From: Streptomyces monashensis
GTDB lineage: Bacteria > Actinomycetota > Actinomycetes > Streptomycetales > Streptomycetaceae
Assembly: GCF_001866665.1 (NCBI RefSeq)
Contig: NZ_MLYO01000052.1
Coordinates: 1 to 64,000, forward strand
Reading direction: 5' to 3'
Length of the DNA: 64,000 nt
The notes beneath the pieces were generated by a model. The model searched no databases. It was not told where the DNA came from and worked only from the letters and a program-made list of their open reading frames with translations. Of this stretch, positions 50,378 through 59,935 are shown one piece after another. A program made the position numbers and the translations under genes. Positions within the stretch are counted from its first letter, which is position 1. The number at the start of each line of letters is the position of its first letter.

Positions 50378-51382
50378 TCAGGCAGCCGAGACCAGAGCCA
50401 GCGCCTCGTTCAAGTGGTGCTCGGCGATTCCCTGCATGAATGCCCGATCCGGGAAGTCCCCGTCGAGCAGCCGGAGCGGGCCCGCCGTCAGTGACAGGTG
50501 CTGGGTGAGCTTGTAGAGCGCCAGCCGGTCCGCGTCGAGGCTCTCCACCGCCAGCGGCCGGTACTGGCTATCGGAGTGGCGTAGCTGCAAGAACACGTGT
50601 TCCCACTCGACGTCGAAGTACAGCATCTCCTCGATGTCGATCACGACGGGGTTGCCACCGCTGTCCACCAGCACATGGTCCAGGCCCAGCTCGCCGTGGA
50701 CGAGGGAGTATTCGGCGCGCGGTCGCACCATCGCGGCGAGTCCGCGCAGCCGCGCCTCCAGCCTGCCCTGGGCGTCGGCGATCCTGCGGTCGCGGGACGC
50801 CGCCTCGGCGAGGCAGCGCAACGCGAAGTCGAGAGCGGCCTCCTGGCACGACGCCGCCCGGGACGTCCCCCCTGCATCGATGTGGGCAACCTTGCCGAAC
50901 GACGTCGCTCGATGGCCTCGCATCACCGCCAGGGCATCGGCCAGGCGTGACATCGTCGGCGCGGCGGCGCGCGGATCGCGGTTGAACAGGTCCATCAGAT
51001 TCCCGCCGCGGAAGTCCTCCACGATCGCGAGGTCGGCCGGGTAGTGGGTGCGGTCACGGTCGACGAGATAGATACCGGGGACCCGTAGGCCGAGGGTGCT
51101 CAACCGGGCGTGGCTGGCCGCGAAGAGGTCTAGGCCGACCCCGGGTGAAAACGGATCGGCCAGGTCGCCGTCGCTCTCGGTCGCAGGCCAGTAGTGTTCC
51201 GATTCCTCCCACACGTAGGCGATCGCCGTCGTGGCGTCGTCCATCGTCAGGCGGTATACGCCCTTCGTGGTGCCGCCGGCGAGCCGCTCGACCGCCTCCA
51301 GCCACCGTCCGCCGCCCACGGCGGCCCGCGCCGCCCTCGTCAACTGATCATGTGTCACCACCTGAGGTGCCATGTCCATCAC
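50378..51382 (-). CDS. APH-fold phosphotransferase-like protein
   Basis: 334 residues. AGGTTKGVYRLTMDD gives the nucleotide loop, LAIVEDFRGGNLMDL the hinge, SLVHGELGLDHVLVDSGGNP the catalytic-loop position (Glu where Asp is usual, His where Asn is usual) and VVIDIEEMLYF the metal site. Family: aminoglycoside/fructosamine kinase-like. The altered catalytic loop makes aminoglycoside resistance unlikely. No operon partner; substrate unknown. Confidence 0.83.
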   Translation of the reverse strand: MMDMAPQVVTHDQLTRAARAAVGGGRWLEAVERLAGGTTKGVYRLTMDDATTAIAYVWEESEHYWPATESDGDLADPFSPGVGLDLFAASHARLSTLGLRVPGIYLVDRDRTHYPADLAIVEDFRGGNLMDLFNRDPRAAAPTMSRLADALAVMRGHRATSFGKVAHIDAGGTSRAASCQEAALDFALRCLAEAASRDRRIADAQGRLEARLRGLAAMVRPRAEYSLVHGELGLDHVLVDSGGNPVVIDIEEMLYFDVEWEHVFLQLRHSDSQYRPLAVESLDADRLALYKLTQHLSLTAGPLRLLDGDFPDRAFMQGIAEHHLNEALALVSAA

Positions 51383-51944
51383 CCGCCTTCCGGTTCAACG
51401 ACCGGGGCACACTACGCGATCTTCCCCGCGGGGTGGAACGGCTTTCCGACACGACCAGCTGCAATAGCACCTACTGACAGGCGATCTACACTCCAGACTG
51501 CCGCCCCCGACGAGCATGAGCACCCCGGAATAGCGCCACGCCAGACCCCTCACCAGCCACTTCAAGATGGCGCAGCTTCAGAAAACCCAGCCGAGGCATC
51601 TACACGGCTGCCGTCATGCCAGAGCCTTCCGACTCCCTTGCGTGACCTGCAAGTTCCTTAACTACCCGGCCTTGGGGTCAGGCCCCAACCCGTACGGCAC
51701 CTTCCGCCTGGACATGAACAAGCGCCTCGACCTGCCGCCCGCCCAAGTGCCACGTCCCCGGTCGCCGGCGGATGTCGACGACCGGGGACGGACAGCGAAG
51801 CGATGAACGCCTCCGTAGGAACTGGCCTGTTCCTCAGCAGTGCTGAGCGCGCCTAAGCCGCCTGATGAACCGGCAGCCCACCGTCCACGAGTCCCGCCAC
51901 CGCCTGGCCTGCGCGAGGCTGTTGGAGACCACAGCGGCTCCGCT
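51383..51944. other. 562-bp stretch without recognised gene
   Basis: A plus-strand frame near 51640-51800 (reading CKFLNYPALGSGPNPYGTFR) looks protein-like but has no start, domain or partner that I recognise. Possibly debris of a decayed gene. Confidence 0.3.
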
Positions 51945-53156
51945 TCACGGAAGGAACTTCACCTCTGGGAAGGCCGCGCTGGGGCCGTCGAGCAGGTGCC
52001 CCCGGCGGTGCCGTAGGTGCAGGTCGAAGAAGGCGAGCGGGTACGCCTGCTGGATCCGTACCGCCCGGGCCGGATCGAGGGTGCCGATCCAGCTGCGAAG
52101 CTCCTCGTCGCTCATCCCGACGGCCTTTGCCAGCTGCGGGATCAGTACCTGGTAGTCGCCGTATGAGTAGTGGACCGCACCTTCGGCCTGAACGTTGAGC
52201 CGCCATCCCCGCAGGTGCGACCAGAACTCGGCAACGCTCGGCTGCGTGGCCCGGGGGTACGCGGCGGTCATCAGCATGAACGGCCGATCGAGGTCGGTGG
52301 TGACCGTCGGTTGCATCGGGCCGTCGAGGCTCAGCCCGGCTCGGACGCGCTGGTCCTGGCTCATGACGAGGGCGGTCGCTGTCGCACCCTTTGACCAGCC
52401 GAACATGCCAATGCGATGCGGGTCGAGGGCGTCGAGCAGACCTTCCGGCAGCGACCGCTGATCGGCGTCGGGGTTGCGCCCGGCGGCGAGGTCCTCGATG
52501 CGGTTGAGCACGAACCGGATGTCCGTGGCGAAGTCCCGTGCCCCCAGGAATGGCGGGCCCTGTGCCGGGACGGTGAGCCGGCCGTCGGGGAATTCGCTGA
52601 ACGCGTCGTAGGTGTGGTCCACCGTGAACACCACATACCCGTGGCCGGCGAGTTCCTGCGCCACGATGGTGGTGTCCGCACGGTGATCGTGCGCGCCGTG
52701 CGAGAACACGATGACGGGCAGGCGTCGGCCCGTTCGCAGCACCGGGGCGCCCTCGTGGCCGGCTGTGAGCGGCGCCGTCGCGGCATCGGCCGGGAGCCCT
52801 GCGTTCGCGAGCAGTGCCCGCAGCACGGCGGGGGACGCCCAGGGCGCGAGCGGATAGCGGTGGACGTCACGGGCGGGGTACCAGACGCCAGCCATCAGTT
52901 CGCGGTGATGCCCGGGGCCGGCCACGGGATCCGGGCGTGAGGTGTCGACGAGGTGCAGTGATGCCGTGCCCACCGGGTGCGGTCCGGTGGGCGTGGGCAG
53001 TTTGAGCTGTACCGGGCCAGAGGTGGTGGTCGGATCCGCCCACGCGGGGCGTGCGACGCCGAGCGGCACGCCGGCCACGACCCCAGCGGCCAGCGCGGCT
53101 TGGAGCATACGGCGGCGCGTCATGTTCGTTTTGTTGGTGACCGACGGCGTGGTCAC
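51945..53156 (-). CDS. Tat-exported alpha/beta hydrolase, PAF-acetylhydrolase-like
   Basis: 403 residues. The N-terminus NKTNMTRRRMLQAALAAGVV with an AWA cleavage site is a twin-arginine signal. The mature part has PVIVFSHGAHDHRADTTIVA, the nucleophile elbow IGMFGWSKGATATALV (GxSxG, Ser near 245), an Asp in LSLDGPMQP and a late His (AVHYSYGDY). It resembles platelet-activating-factor acetylhydrolase and secreted lipases. GTG 53156 follows GGGGAGGA; the regulator gene at 53247-53585 precedes it. Confidence 0.88.
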   Translation of the reverse strand: MTTPSVTNKTNMTRRRMLQAALAAGVVAGVPLGVARPAWADPTTTSGPVQLKLPTPTGPHPVGTASLHLVDTSRPDPVAGPGHHRELMAGVWYPARDVHRYPLAPWASPAVLRALLANAGLPADAATAPLTAGHEGAPVLRTGRRLPVIVFSHGAHDHRADTTIVAQELAGHGYVVFTVDHTYDAFSEFPDGRLTVPAQGPPFLGARDFATDIRFVLNRIEDLAAGRNPDADQRSLPEGLLDALDPHRIGMFGWSKGATATALVMSQDQRVRAGLSLDGPMQPTVTTDLDRPFMLMTAAYPRATQPSVAEFWSHLRGWRLNVQAEGAVHYSYGDYQVLIPQLAKAVGMSDEELRSWIGTLDPARAVRIQQAYPLAFFDLHLRHRRGHLLDGPSAAFPEVKFLP

Positions 53157-53246
53157 ATGTCCTCCCCAGGTTTCTTGGATGGTGTGCGGCATGCTGCTGC
53201 TCCCGTGCGAGCCGGTCGCGGCGGACACGGGTCCCAGGGGTCCGCG

Positions 53247-53585
53247 CTAGGACTTCGGAGCCGAGCTGCCTTGTTCGATCTGGTGGATGAGTCGCTTGAG
53301 CTGGGTGACCTCGTCCTGGAGGGCGCGGTCGCCGGCGGGGGTGAGGGAGAGCCAGGTGCGGGCGCGTTTACCCTCGTAGCCTTTCTCGATGTGGATCAGC
53401 CCGGCCTTCTCCAGGACGGCCAGGTGCTGGCTGAGATTTCCGGCGGTGAGTCCGAGCGCCGTGCGCAGGAAGCCGAACTCGACACGGCGAGCCTGGTGGG
53501 CGACGGTGAGAATGCCGAGGCGAACGCGCTGGTGGACGACGTCGTCCAGGCCGGTGACGGGGTGCTGGTCGCTCTGCTCGCTCAT
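53247..53585 (-). CDS. Winged-helix transcriptional regulator (MarR/ArsR-like)
   Basis: 112 residues, HQRVRLGILTVAHQARRVEF, recognition helix LTAGNLSQHLAVLEKAGLIH, wing GKRARTWLSLTPAGDRAL. Close in layout to the protein at 13813-14148. It overlaps the membrane-protein stop (ATGA) and presumably represses that pair. Confidence 0.87.
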   Translation of the reverse strand: MSEQSDQHPVTGLDDVVHQRVRLGILTVAHQARRVEFGFLRTALGLTAGNLSQHLAVLEKAGLIHIEKGYEGKRARTWLSLTPAGDRALQDEVTQLKRLIHQIEQGSSAPKS

Positions 53586-54328
53586 GAGCGGGTGCGCTTG
53601 CCGGGCAGCTCGGCGAGGCCGAAACCGAGGGCGCCGAGCAGGAGCAGCAAGCCGGGGACGCCGAAGCGGGGCAGGGCGGACCAGGGCGAGGTGACGGGAA
53701 TCCCCGCCCAGCCGTCGGTGAGCGGCACCAGCTCGATGGCCAGGTACACCACGGTGAGCAGCAGCAGGGCGCGGCTGCGTTCCACCCAGGACAGCACGAG
53801 CAGCGGCAGCCCCACCGCTGCGGCCGGTCCGGTGAGCCGTTCGAGGAACATCGTCACCCCGGAGGCGGGGTCGAGATGCAGGCCCCAGAGATCGACCGTG
53901 TCGCCGGGCTGAACCATCCCCTGACGGATACTCCAGAACGTCGTGGCGGCCACCAGGCCGACCAGGGCGATCCCGGTGAGGATGTACGGCCGGACCGGGG
54001 TGCCGACTCCGCGGTTGCGGGAGCGGCGGATGTAGAAGAACGCCGTCGCGGCGTAGGCGAGAGCGAGACCGAGCGTCCAGTAGACCGGCGAGCCCTGCGT
54101 GATCAGGGTGCAGCCGCTGCTTGCCGCGGCGTCGCCCGCCGGGCAGGAAACGGCCTCGACCTTGAAGGTGAAGCGGCCGACCAGGATTCCGCCCAGCGTG
54201 AGCGCGCCGAGCAGCAGGAGGGGGAACCAGGTGCCGCGTTGGGCGGAGCGGACTCGGCGGGTCAAGTCGCCAAGGCTGGCGAGGACTTCTTGGAGGGTGT
54301 CCGGCGAGGGGACCGATGCGTCTGTCAC
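53582..54328 (-). CDS. Membrane protein paired with winged-helix regulator
   Basis: 248 residues with about six hydrophobic segments (LLLLGALTLGGILVG, YWTLGLALAYAATAFFYI, YILTGIALVGLVAATTFWS, AVGLPLLVLSWV, ALLLLTVVYLAIELVPL, VPGLLLLLGALGFGLAEL). A short soluble N-terminus precedes them. No enzymatic motif. Gene order and coupling match the pair at 13813-14580. Confidence 0.83.
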   Translation of the reverse strand: MTDASVPSPDTLQEVLASLGDLTRRVRSAQRGTWFPLLLLGALTLGGILVGRFTFKVEAVSCPAGDAAASSGCTLITQGSPVYWTLGLALAYAATAFFYIRRSRNRGVGTPVRPYILTGIALVGLVAATTFWSIRQGMVQPGDTVDLWGLHLDPASGVTMFLERLTGPAAAVGLPLLVLSWVERSRALLLLTVVYLAIELVPLTDGWAGIPVTSPWSALPRFGVPGLLLLLGALGFGLAELPGKRTRS

Positions 54329-54423
54329 GCAGTCAGCTTTGCATTACAAACCAGTTATGACAAGAGACCATCCCCGAGGCCGCCAAGCCACCTCGTTCCG
54401 ACACCCGCAGACGCGCGTCAAGC

Positions 54424-54545
54424 GAACACCGGCTTCAACAAACCATCGTTTTCTGAAGGTCCGGCGTTCAAGATCGAACGAGCGTGACACGCCTTCAAAA
54501 ACTCCTTCAGAAACCCTGCTCTTCAACAACCCGGTGAACACCGTT
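54424..54545. repeat. res-like repeats upstream of resolvase
   Basis: TTTCTGAAGG (54450-54459) is exactly inverted as CCTTCAGAAA (54504-54513). CTTCAACAA occurs near 54433 and again near 54521, and GAACACCG near 54424 and 54536. Clustered repeats ahead of a serine recombinase suggest its binding site. Confidence 0.5.
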
Positions 54546-54563
54546 TCTTGAGAAGATCCGGGC

Positions 54564-55223
54564 ATGAACGCGTCCCTGGAGCCGTCCGAACTCCTCACCC
54601 CCTCGCCCGCCGTCCTCACCGACATCCGGATCGGATACGCGAGGGTCTCGACCGGTGGGCAGAAGCTCGACCGCCAGATCGACGCACTCAACGCAGCAGG
54701 CTGCCGCCGCATCTTCGCCGACAAGAAGTCCGGCAAGAACGACCTGCGCCCCGAGCTGAAGGCGTGCCACGCCTTCCTCACCCCCGGCGACACCCTCGTC
54801 GTCCCCTCGCTCGACCGCTACGGCCGCAGCCTCCAGGACCTCGTCAACATGGTCGCCGAGCTCCGGGAGCGCGGTATCGGCTTCCAGTCCCTCCACGAGG
54901 CGCTCGACACCACCACCCCCGGCGGGCGCCTGATCTTCCACGTCTTCGCCGCGCTCGCCGAGTTCATCCGCGAACTAATCGTCGCCGGCACCCACGAGGG
55001 CCTTGCCGCCGCCCGGGCCCGCGGCAAGGTCGGCGGACGCCCCACGGTCGTCAACGAGGACCTCATCCGCGCGGCCCGCGACATGCTGCCCAACCCAGAG
55101 AACAGCGTCACCACCATCGCCAAGATCCTGGGCGTCTCCGTCGGCACGCTCTACAACCACATCCCCGACCTCAAGGAGCTGCGGAACTCCCGCGTCCCAC
55201 GGCAGCTGGAGGGAGGCAAGTAG
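54564..55223 (+). CDS. Serine recombinase (resolvase family)
   Basis: 219 residues. IGYARVSTGGQKLDRQIDAL holds the catalytic Ser; VPSLDRYGRSLQDLVNMVAE holds the conserved DR. The C-terminal HTH is SVTTIAKILGVSVGTLYNHI. Size and layout match Tn3-type resolvases/invertases. No transposase is adjacent, so it may be a relic of a larger transposon or act on the repeats upstream. Confidence 0.93.
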   Translation: MNASLEPSELLTPSPAVLTDIRIGYARVSTGGQKLDRQIDALNAAGCRRIFADKKSGKNDLRPELKACHAFLTPGDTLVVPSLDRYGRSLQDLVNMVAELRERGIGFQSLHEALDTTTPGGRLIFHVFAALAEFIRELIVAGTHEGLAAARARGKVGGRPTVVNEDLIRAARDMLPNPENSVTTIAKILGVSVGTLYNHIPDLKELRNSRVPRQLEGGK

Positions 55224-55459
55224 CCCCCGCGGCTACTTTGCACCGTGGGTCAGAGATAGGAGATCGGGGCCCGTTCAAGGCGAAGAAGGAGCGGCAGTTG
55301 CGACGTGCCACTTCCTTGATCGTCGTGCACGTCATCCCCGCGGCACCCGCTAGCCTCGCCAACCACCAGGATCGATGCTCAGATCGGGCGAGAGCGTATG
55401 TGCCCGGAGCCAGAGTGCTGGGTACGTACCTCACTCCCGGCGCCCTCAATCGTGTGAAT

Positions 55460-55522
55460 GATCATGCTGAAGCGCTTGTTCCGCATGCTCTATCGTCCGC
55501 AGCGTGATCATTCAGAAGCGCT
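55460..55522 (+). promoter_or_regulatory. Paired repeats at the acyl-CoA oxidase start
   Basis: GATCATGCTGAAGCGCT (55460-55476) recurs as GATCATTCAGAAGCGCT (55506-55522), 15 of 17 identical. TGAATGATCA (55455-55464) is exactly inverted at 55505-55514. The downstream copy covers the GTG at 55504. Likely operator for a TetR-type receptor, or a sign that the true start lies further in. Confidence 0.55.
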
Positions 55523-57300
55523 CTCGGCAGGACGAATCAGTTGCAACGGACATTACGGCAGACCTTACACGCGTCCTCTTCGAGGGCCGGTTCGACCAGG
55601 TCCACGCGCCCTGGCGTGATCTGTTCAGCAACCCCATATTCCACCATCGCGAGCTACCGCCCGAGGAACGCATGGCGCTCTCGTACGAGCGCCTACGGCA
55701 CGTCAACAAGTCAGTGAACGATGGCGACGGCCCCGAAATCCTCCCGCGAGACGCAACGCGTCTCACAGCCCTGCATGAGTGGGTCGGCCCGGTCGACCCA
55801 GGACTCGGCACGATCCTCAGCATCCATTACAACCTCGTCCTAGGCAGCCTGCTGGATGCCAAGGGAGCGCACGACCTGCGCCCTTTCCTGGACATGGACC
55901 GCATCGGCGTCTACCTGTGCACGGAGTTGGCCCACGGCAACAGTGCTGCGCTGATGGAGACCACCGCAACCTACGACCCGGTCAGCCGTGAGTTCATCCT
56001 GCACACACCACGGCCAGAGGCCGCAAAGTTCATGCCTAACACCAGCCCAGTCGGCGGCCCCAAGACAGCCCTGGTCGCCGCCCGGCTGATCACCGGCTCG
56101 CAGGACCAGGGTGTGCACCTCTTCCTCGTTCCGCTCCACGACGAAACCGGACAGTGCCTGCCGGGCATCACCATCGAACGCCTCCCGCAGACAACGAGCG
56201 CCCCCGTCGACCACTCCATGACCACCTTCGCCGGCGTCCGTCTGCCGCACGAGGCGATGCTCCAGGCCGATCATGGCCGCCTGACGCCCGATGGCGTTTA
56301 CACCAGCACTGTCGGCAGTGCTCGCAAGCGATTCCTCGCCTCAGTGAGCCGGGTGACCGTCGGCAAATTGTGCATGCAGGCCTACCACTTGGGCGCCACC
56401 CGCCACGCTCTGACTGTCGCCGTCCGTTACGCCCACAGCCGGCACACCTCCAGCGGCACTCGGCGCGGCACTGTCCCGCTGTGGCAGCACCGCAGTCACC
56501 ATGCCCCCCTTATCGATGCCCTGGCCACCAGCTACGCCGCAACGTTCCTGCACCGCACCGCCGTCCGGAAATGGGAACAAGCCGTCACGGAGGCCGACCG
56601 CGACGACGCCGAGCGGCTCGCAGCCATCACCAAGGGCTGGATCACCTGGCGCGGTCGCCAGGTGATGACCGAGTGCCGCGAGCGCTGCGGCGCCCAGGGC
56701 CTGTTCCTCGCCAACGGCATCGCGGGCCAGCTCGCGGCCGGTGAGGGCGCCATAACCGCCGAAGGCGATAATAAGGTCATTTGGGTAAAGGCTGGCATGG
56801 AGATGCTTCTGGGTAATTACACCCCCAAGCCCCTTCGCCCCGGGCCGAGCGATCTCAACAGCCCCGAGGCACTGCAAGACCTACTCGCCGACACCGAGCG
56901 CATATGGCACGAGCGCGCCCGGGTACGCAGCCGTAGCCCCCGCCCGGGCGGCGTCCTCGACCGCACCGTGCTGCCCGTGCTCCAACTGGTCGACGCCCAC
57001 GCCCACTATCTCGCAGCCGAGGGACTGCTGACGGCCGCTCGGCAGACCACCCGCCGCCAGACCGGACGCCTCCTGTACGCCCTCCACCGGTTGTTCGCGC
57101 TGCGTCACATCGCCGACCACTCTGGGGACCTCCTCGCCGCAGGTCGCCTGGAGAGCGGCCAGGTGCTGGCGCTGCCGGACACGATCGAGGACGTGATCGA
57201 CGAGCTCGCGCCTCACGGTCTGGTTCTCGCCAACGGGCAAGCCGTTTCGGAGAGGCTGCTCCTCAGCCATCCGATCATGGCTGCCGGCACGGAGCAGTGA
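55504..57300 (+). CDS. Acyl-CoA oxidase, Aco-like (butenolide signal synthesis type)
   Basis: 598 residues of the acyl-CoA oxidase/dehydrogenase superfamily: DLTRVLFEGRFDQVHAPWRD at the N-terminus, VYLCTELAHGNSAALMETTA (flavin region), TVGSARKRFLASVSRVTVGK and QGLFLANGIAGQLAAGEGAI. In Streptomyces avermitilis an enzyme of this type and size (Aco) makes the butenolide hormone avenolide together with a P450. The butyrolactone-receptor-like TetR at 59936 fits a signalling role. A general beta-oxidation function is the alternative. No P450 is in the window. Confidence 0.8.
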   Translation: MIIQKRSRQDESVATDITADLTRVLFEGRFDQVHAPWRDLFSNPIFHHRELPPEERMALSYERLRHVNKSVNDGDGPEILPRDATRLTALHEWVGPVDPGLGTILSIHYNLVLGSLLDAKGAHDLRPFLDMDRIGVYLCTELAHGNSAALMETTATYDPVSREFILHTPRPEAAKFMPNTSPVGGPKTALVAARLITGSQDQGVHLFLVPLHDETGQCLPGITIERLPQTTSAPVDHSMTTFAGVRLPHEAMLQADHGRLTPDGVYTSTVGSARKRFLASVSRVTVGKLCMQAYHLGATRHALTVAVRYAHSRHTSSGTRRGTVPLWQHRSHHAPLIDALATSYAATFLHRTAVRKWEQAVTEADRDDAERLAAITKGWITWRGRQVMTECRERCGAQGLFLANGIAGQLAAGEGAITAEGDNKVIWVKAGMEMLLGNYTPKPLRPGPSDLNSPEALQDLLADTERIWHERARVRSRSPRPGGVLDRTVLPVLQLVDAHAHYLAAEGLLTAARQTTRRQTGRLLYALHRLFALRHIADHSGDLLAAGRLESGQVLALPDTIEDVIDELAPHGLVLANGQAVSERLLLSHPIMAAGTEQ

Positions 57301-57696
57301 CCGTGGCCTGCGATTGCGGTCACCGCCGCCGTGGCCGGGGACAGGAGCACTGAGCGCCTGGCAGCTGCGGTGATGGACGATGTGAGCGTTGGCACGAGGC
57401 GGTCAGGGTCGCGCGGTAAGCCCCAGGAGCAGAGCGCCCACAAGCCCCGTTCTACCGAGGCGAGGTTGGCTGAGGCGGATGGACGGCTTGGTGGCCAGGA
57501 TCCTGACCCGCTGGTCCTCGTCGAGACGGGGGTGCAGCGACGGCAACGACCCGTGTGCCCCAGAGCTGACTGGCGTTCGAACGGATCGCGGCCAGTTTTT
57601 CGTCCGGCCACACGGCTACGGCTGCGCTCGTACTCGTCCGGTACGCTGAGCAGGGTCTTGCCGACTCTGCTCAGCAGCGGCCCGAGATCGCAGTCC
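57301..57696. other. 396-bp stretch without recognised gene
   Basis: Only shadow frames rich in Arg, Ser and Pro. It lies between two converging genes, but no convincing terminator was found. Confidence 0.35.
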
Positions 57697-58317
57697 CTAG
57701 GACGCCGTGTCGGAGTACCAGCAGTGGTAGTGGTGCCTTTGGGCCCATTTGTCATGTGGATGTATTGCCTCCACCAACTGCTGGCAGTGATCCTTGTATG
57801 CGAGGTAGCCACTTTCGGTGAGTGAAAGCCTCTGCACGCCTGGGGCGAGGGTGTGACGCAGGGCGTGCACGAGATCTTGGGTCGCCTCTATTTTGAGTGC
57901 CCTCACGGCGCTGCCGTAGGCGTAGAGCAAAGTATCGACGGGACCTGTGGCCGCGAGTCTGAGCGCATCCAGGATGTCTTGGTCTTCGCGCATGCGTTCA
58001 TGCCATGCGGCGAGCGCGTTCAGGTCTGCGGGGACGATGTCGATGACCCACATCGGGGTCAGCGGGGCACCAGAGGGTGATTCCAGAGCGTAGGTCTCGG
58101 CGGGTGAAGCGCCCGTCGCCGTTGGGCAGTGTCGCCAGACTGCCGGTGGCAGTCGCCGCGAGATGTTGAACCATGCGCCGTAGGCTGTGTCCAGGTCTTC
58201 CGCGTCGGGGCGCTCGAGTACTTGTCCGCAATAGCTCAGCAGGGGGTGCAGGATCTCGTCTTCGATCTGGGAGAACGCGGTGGCCCAGACAGGGTCGTCC
58301 GGTACGAGTTTGTACAT
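57697..58317 (-). CDS. Unknown protein, partner of MmyB-type regulator
   Basis: 206 residues from ATG 58317 (MYKLVPDDPVWATAFSQIED). Soluble, with balanced composition, several Trp (VWRHCPTATG, MWVIDIVPADLNALAAWHER) and many charged helices. No family recognised. It starts 25 bases after the regulator stop and is surely co-transcribed. It could be a sensor or effector of that regulator. Confidence 0.75.
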   Translation of the reverse strand: MYKLVPDDPVWATAFSQIEDEILHPLLSYCGQVLERPDAEDLDTAYGAWFNISRRLPPAVWRHCPTATGASPAETYALESPSGAPLTPMWVIDIVPADLNALAAWHERMREDQDILDALRLAATGPVDTLLYAYGSAVRALKIEATQDLVHALRHTLAPGVQRLSLTESGYLAYKDHCQQLVEAIHPHDKWAQRHHYHCWYSDTAS

Positions 58318-58342
58318 GCCGTGCGGTATCCGTTCTGTCTGG

Positions 58343-59089
58343 TCAGGCCGGTGTGAACGGCAGCGTGACCATTTGGCCTGAGGACCCTTCGATCTGGGCG
58401 GCCAGGTACTGGACGTGCCCGGTTCCCCAGCGAGGGTGATGCATGGTCCGGGGCTCTGCGGTGAACCCCCATCGGGCCGGCTCCATGCCTTGCAGGTAGC
58501 CATGGCACCCGAGTTCAGTCCGAAGCGTCTCAAGACCGGGGTCGGCGGGATGCCGGGCCTGCGCACGGCGAATCTCGGCAAGGACGTATGGGGCCCAGTC
58601 TTCTTCCCAGGTGCCCAAGCACTGGCGTCCGGCCGGCGAGAGCATCCAGTGCCAGAAGTTGGCAGGGGGCTCGCCGTCGAACAAGCCCTCTGCAGCCGCG
58701 TTGACCGCGATGAGTGCACCTGAGTAGTCGAGCACGAGTGCCATCTGGCTCTGCCCTTGGATGACTTGGGCCCACGGGCTGGAGGGGCGCTCACTCGGGT
58801 GCGGGACCGGTTCGGTCCCGGTGAGGGATGCATGCGCGACCTGGAGGTCGAACGGCGTCAGCCCGAACAGCTCTGCGACCTGCCGAAGGTACTTGGCCGA
58901 GGGAACCAGAGCGCCTGATTCGACTTTCTGGTACGTGCCGAACCCGTTGTGAAGTGCGACGTCTACCTGCCCTTGCGTCAGCCGCCCTCGCCCTGATGTC
59001 GCTGGCAGGCCAGCCACTTCGGGACTCAGTTTGGACCGGTAGCTACGCAGTACGTCGCTGTATACCGTACTTCGGGAAATTACGGTCAA
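58343..59089 (-). CDS. MmyB-type XRE regulator with ligand-binding domain
   Basis: 248 residues, TTG 59089 after GGGGGAG. HTH region LTQGQVDVALHNGFGTYQKV, ESGALVPSAKYLRQVAELFG (near 38-78), then a PAS-like MmyB domain (VLDYSGALIAVNAAAEGLFD, ANFWHWMLSPAGRQCLGTWE). MmyB/MmyR-type proteins regulate antibiotic genes in Streptomyces and are thought to bind small ligands. It heads a two-gene operon. Confidence 0.85.
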   Translation of the reverse strand: MTVISRSTVYSDVLRSYRSKLSPEVAGLPATSGRGRLTQGQVDVALHNGFGTYQKVESGALVPSAKYLRQVAELFGLTPFDLQVAHASLTGTEPVPHPSERPSSPWAQVIQGQSQMALVLDYSGALIAVNAAAEGLFDGEPPANFWHWMLSPAGRQCLGTWEEDWAPYVLAEIRRAQARHPADPGLETLRTELGCHGYLQGMEPARWGFTAEPRTMHHPRWGTGHVQYLAAQIEGSSGQMVTLPFTPA

Positions 59090-59935
59090 AACTCCCCCTT
59101 ATGCGCCCGTGCTCTTGTGCACAGTTGGAGTGTGCACACCGATTTGACGTTGCAACTGGCCACGCATCGTGATCCATTGGTCATCAAATCAAATCATGCG
59201 GTCGGTTCGGAACGGCGAGTGTGTGACGCTGAGATCTTGGTCACGCCTGAGAGCCGGACTGCGTCCGACCCTCATCTGGCAGGGAGCAGCAGATCCATGC
59301 TCAGTGCTGGCACGGGCAGCCGTTACCCCTTCCGGCTTGGCGCGTCAGGCGAAGGCAATCTCGCGGAAGCGGCGGCCCATCAGACTCTGGGGTCTGCCGC
59401 GAAGGTGCTCGTGTCCGGCGAAGTGTCCGACAGGGCCACCGCGAGCGACGGGCCGTCTGGGCAGCTTCTGGTCAACGACATCGCCCCGCCGATTGCCGGC
59501 ATGGTCGACGACCTGCTCAGCCGGGTCCAATCAGCAGGCGAACCCGTCGTGGGTGTTACGCAGCAGGGCATACGCCCGGCAGGTGCCGCTGCATGTGATC
59601 ACCGCGGTTCTCGCAACCCACGCCGACAAGTGCGAGGCCTTCCAGCCTGCGAGTGCCGGACTCTTCGCGACGGACGCCGGCACAGAGAAGCCGGCCGCCC
59701 AAGTCGCGGTGATCTACGAGCTCCTGGACGAATCGATCGTGAGGAAGCGTCACGGGCCCGGATCCGACCTCACGCGCGCCACCCAGTCGGCAGCATCTGC
59801 CCTTCGGCCTGCGCTGACACCCGTGCCCAGGGGTCCCGCTCGATACCGCTCGCCATTGAACGCAGGGGAGGTGACTTCCTCGCAGTCGCTTGTCCAGCAG
59901 GAGGCGGTGGATCTCCCGACTTTCATCGCCAGCGG
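59090..59935. other. 846-bp stretch without recognised gene
   Basis: Plus-strand frames stay open for long distances, but their composition follows GC bias. One segment (LHVITAVLATHADKCEAFQP near 59585-59645) reads like protein but has no recognisable relatives or start. It may hold a decayed gene and the regulator's promoter at its left end. Confidence 0.35.

Noticed and set aside
50378..51382. Antibiotic-resistance phosphotransferase
   Set aside because: The catalytic HxD reads HGE and the following Asn is His, so resistance activity is unlikely.
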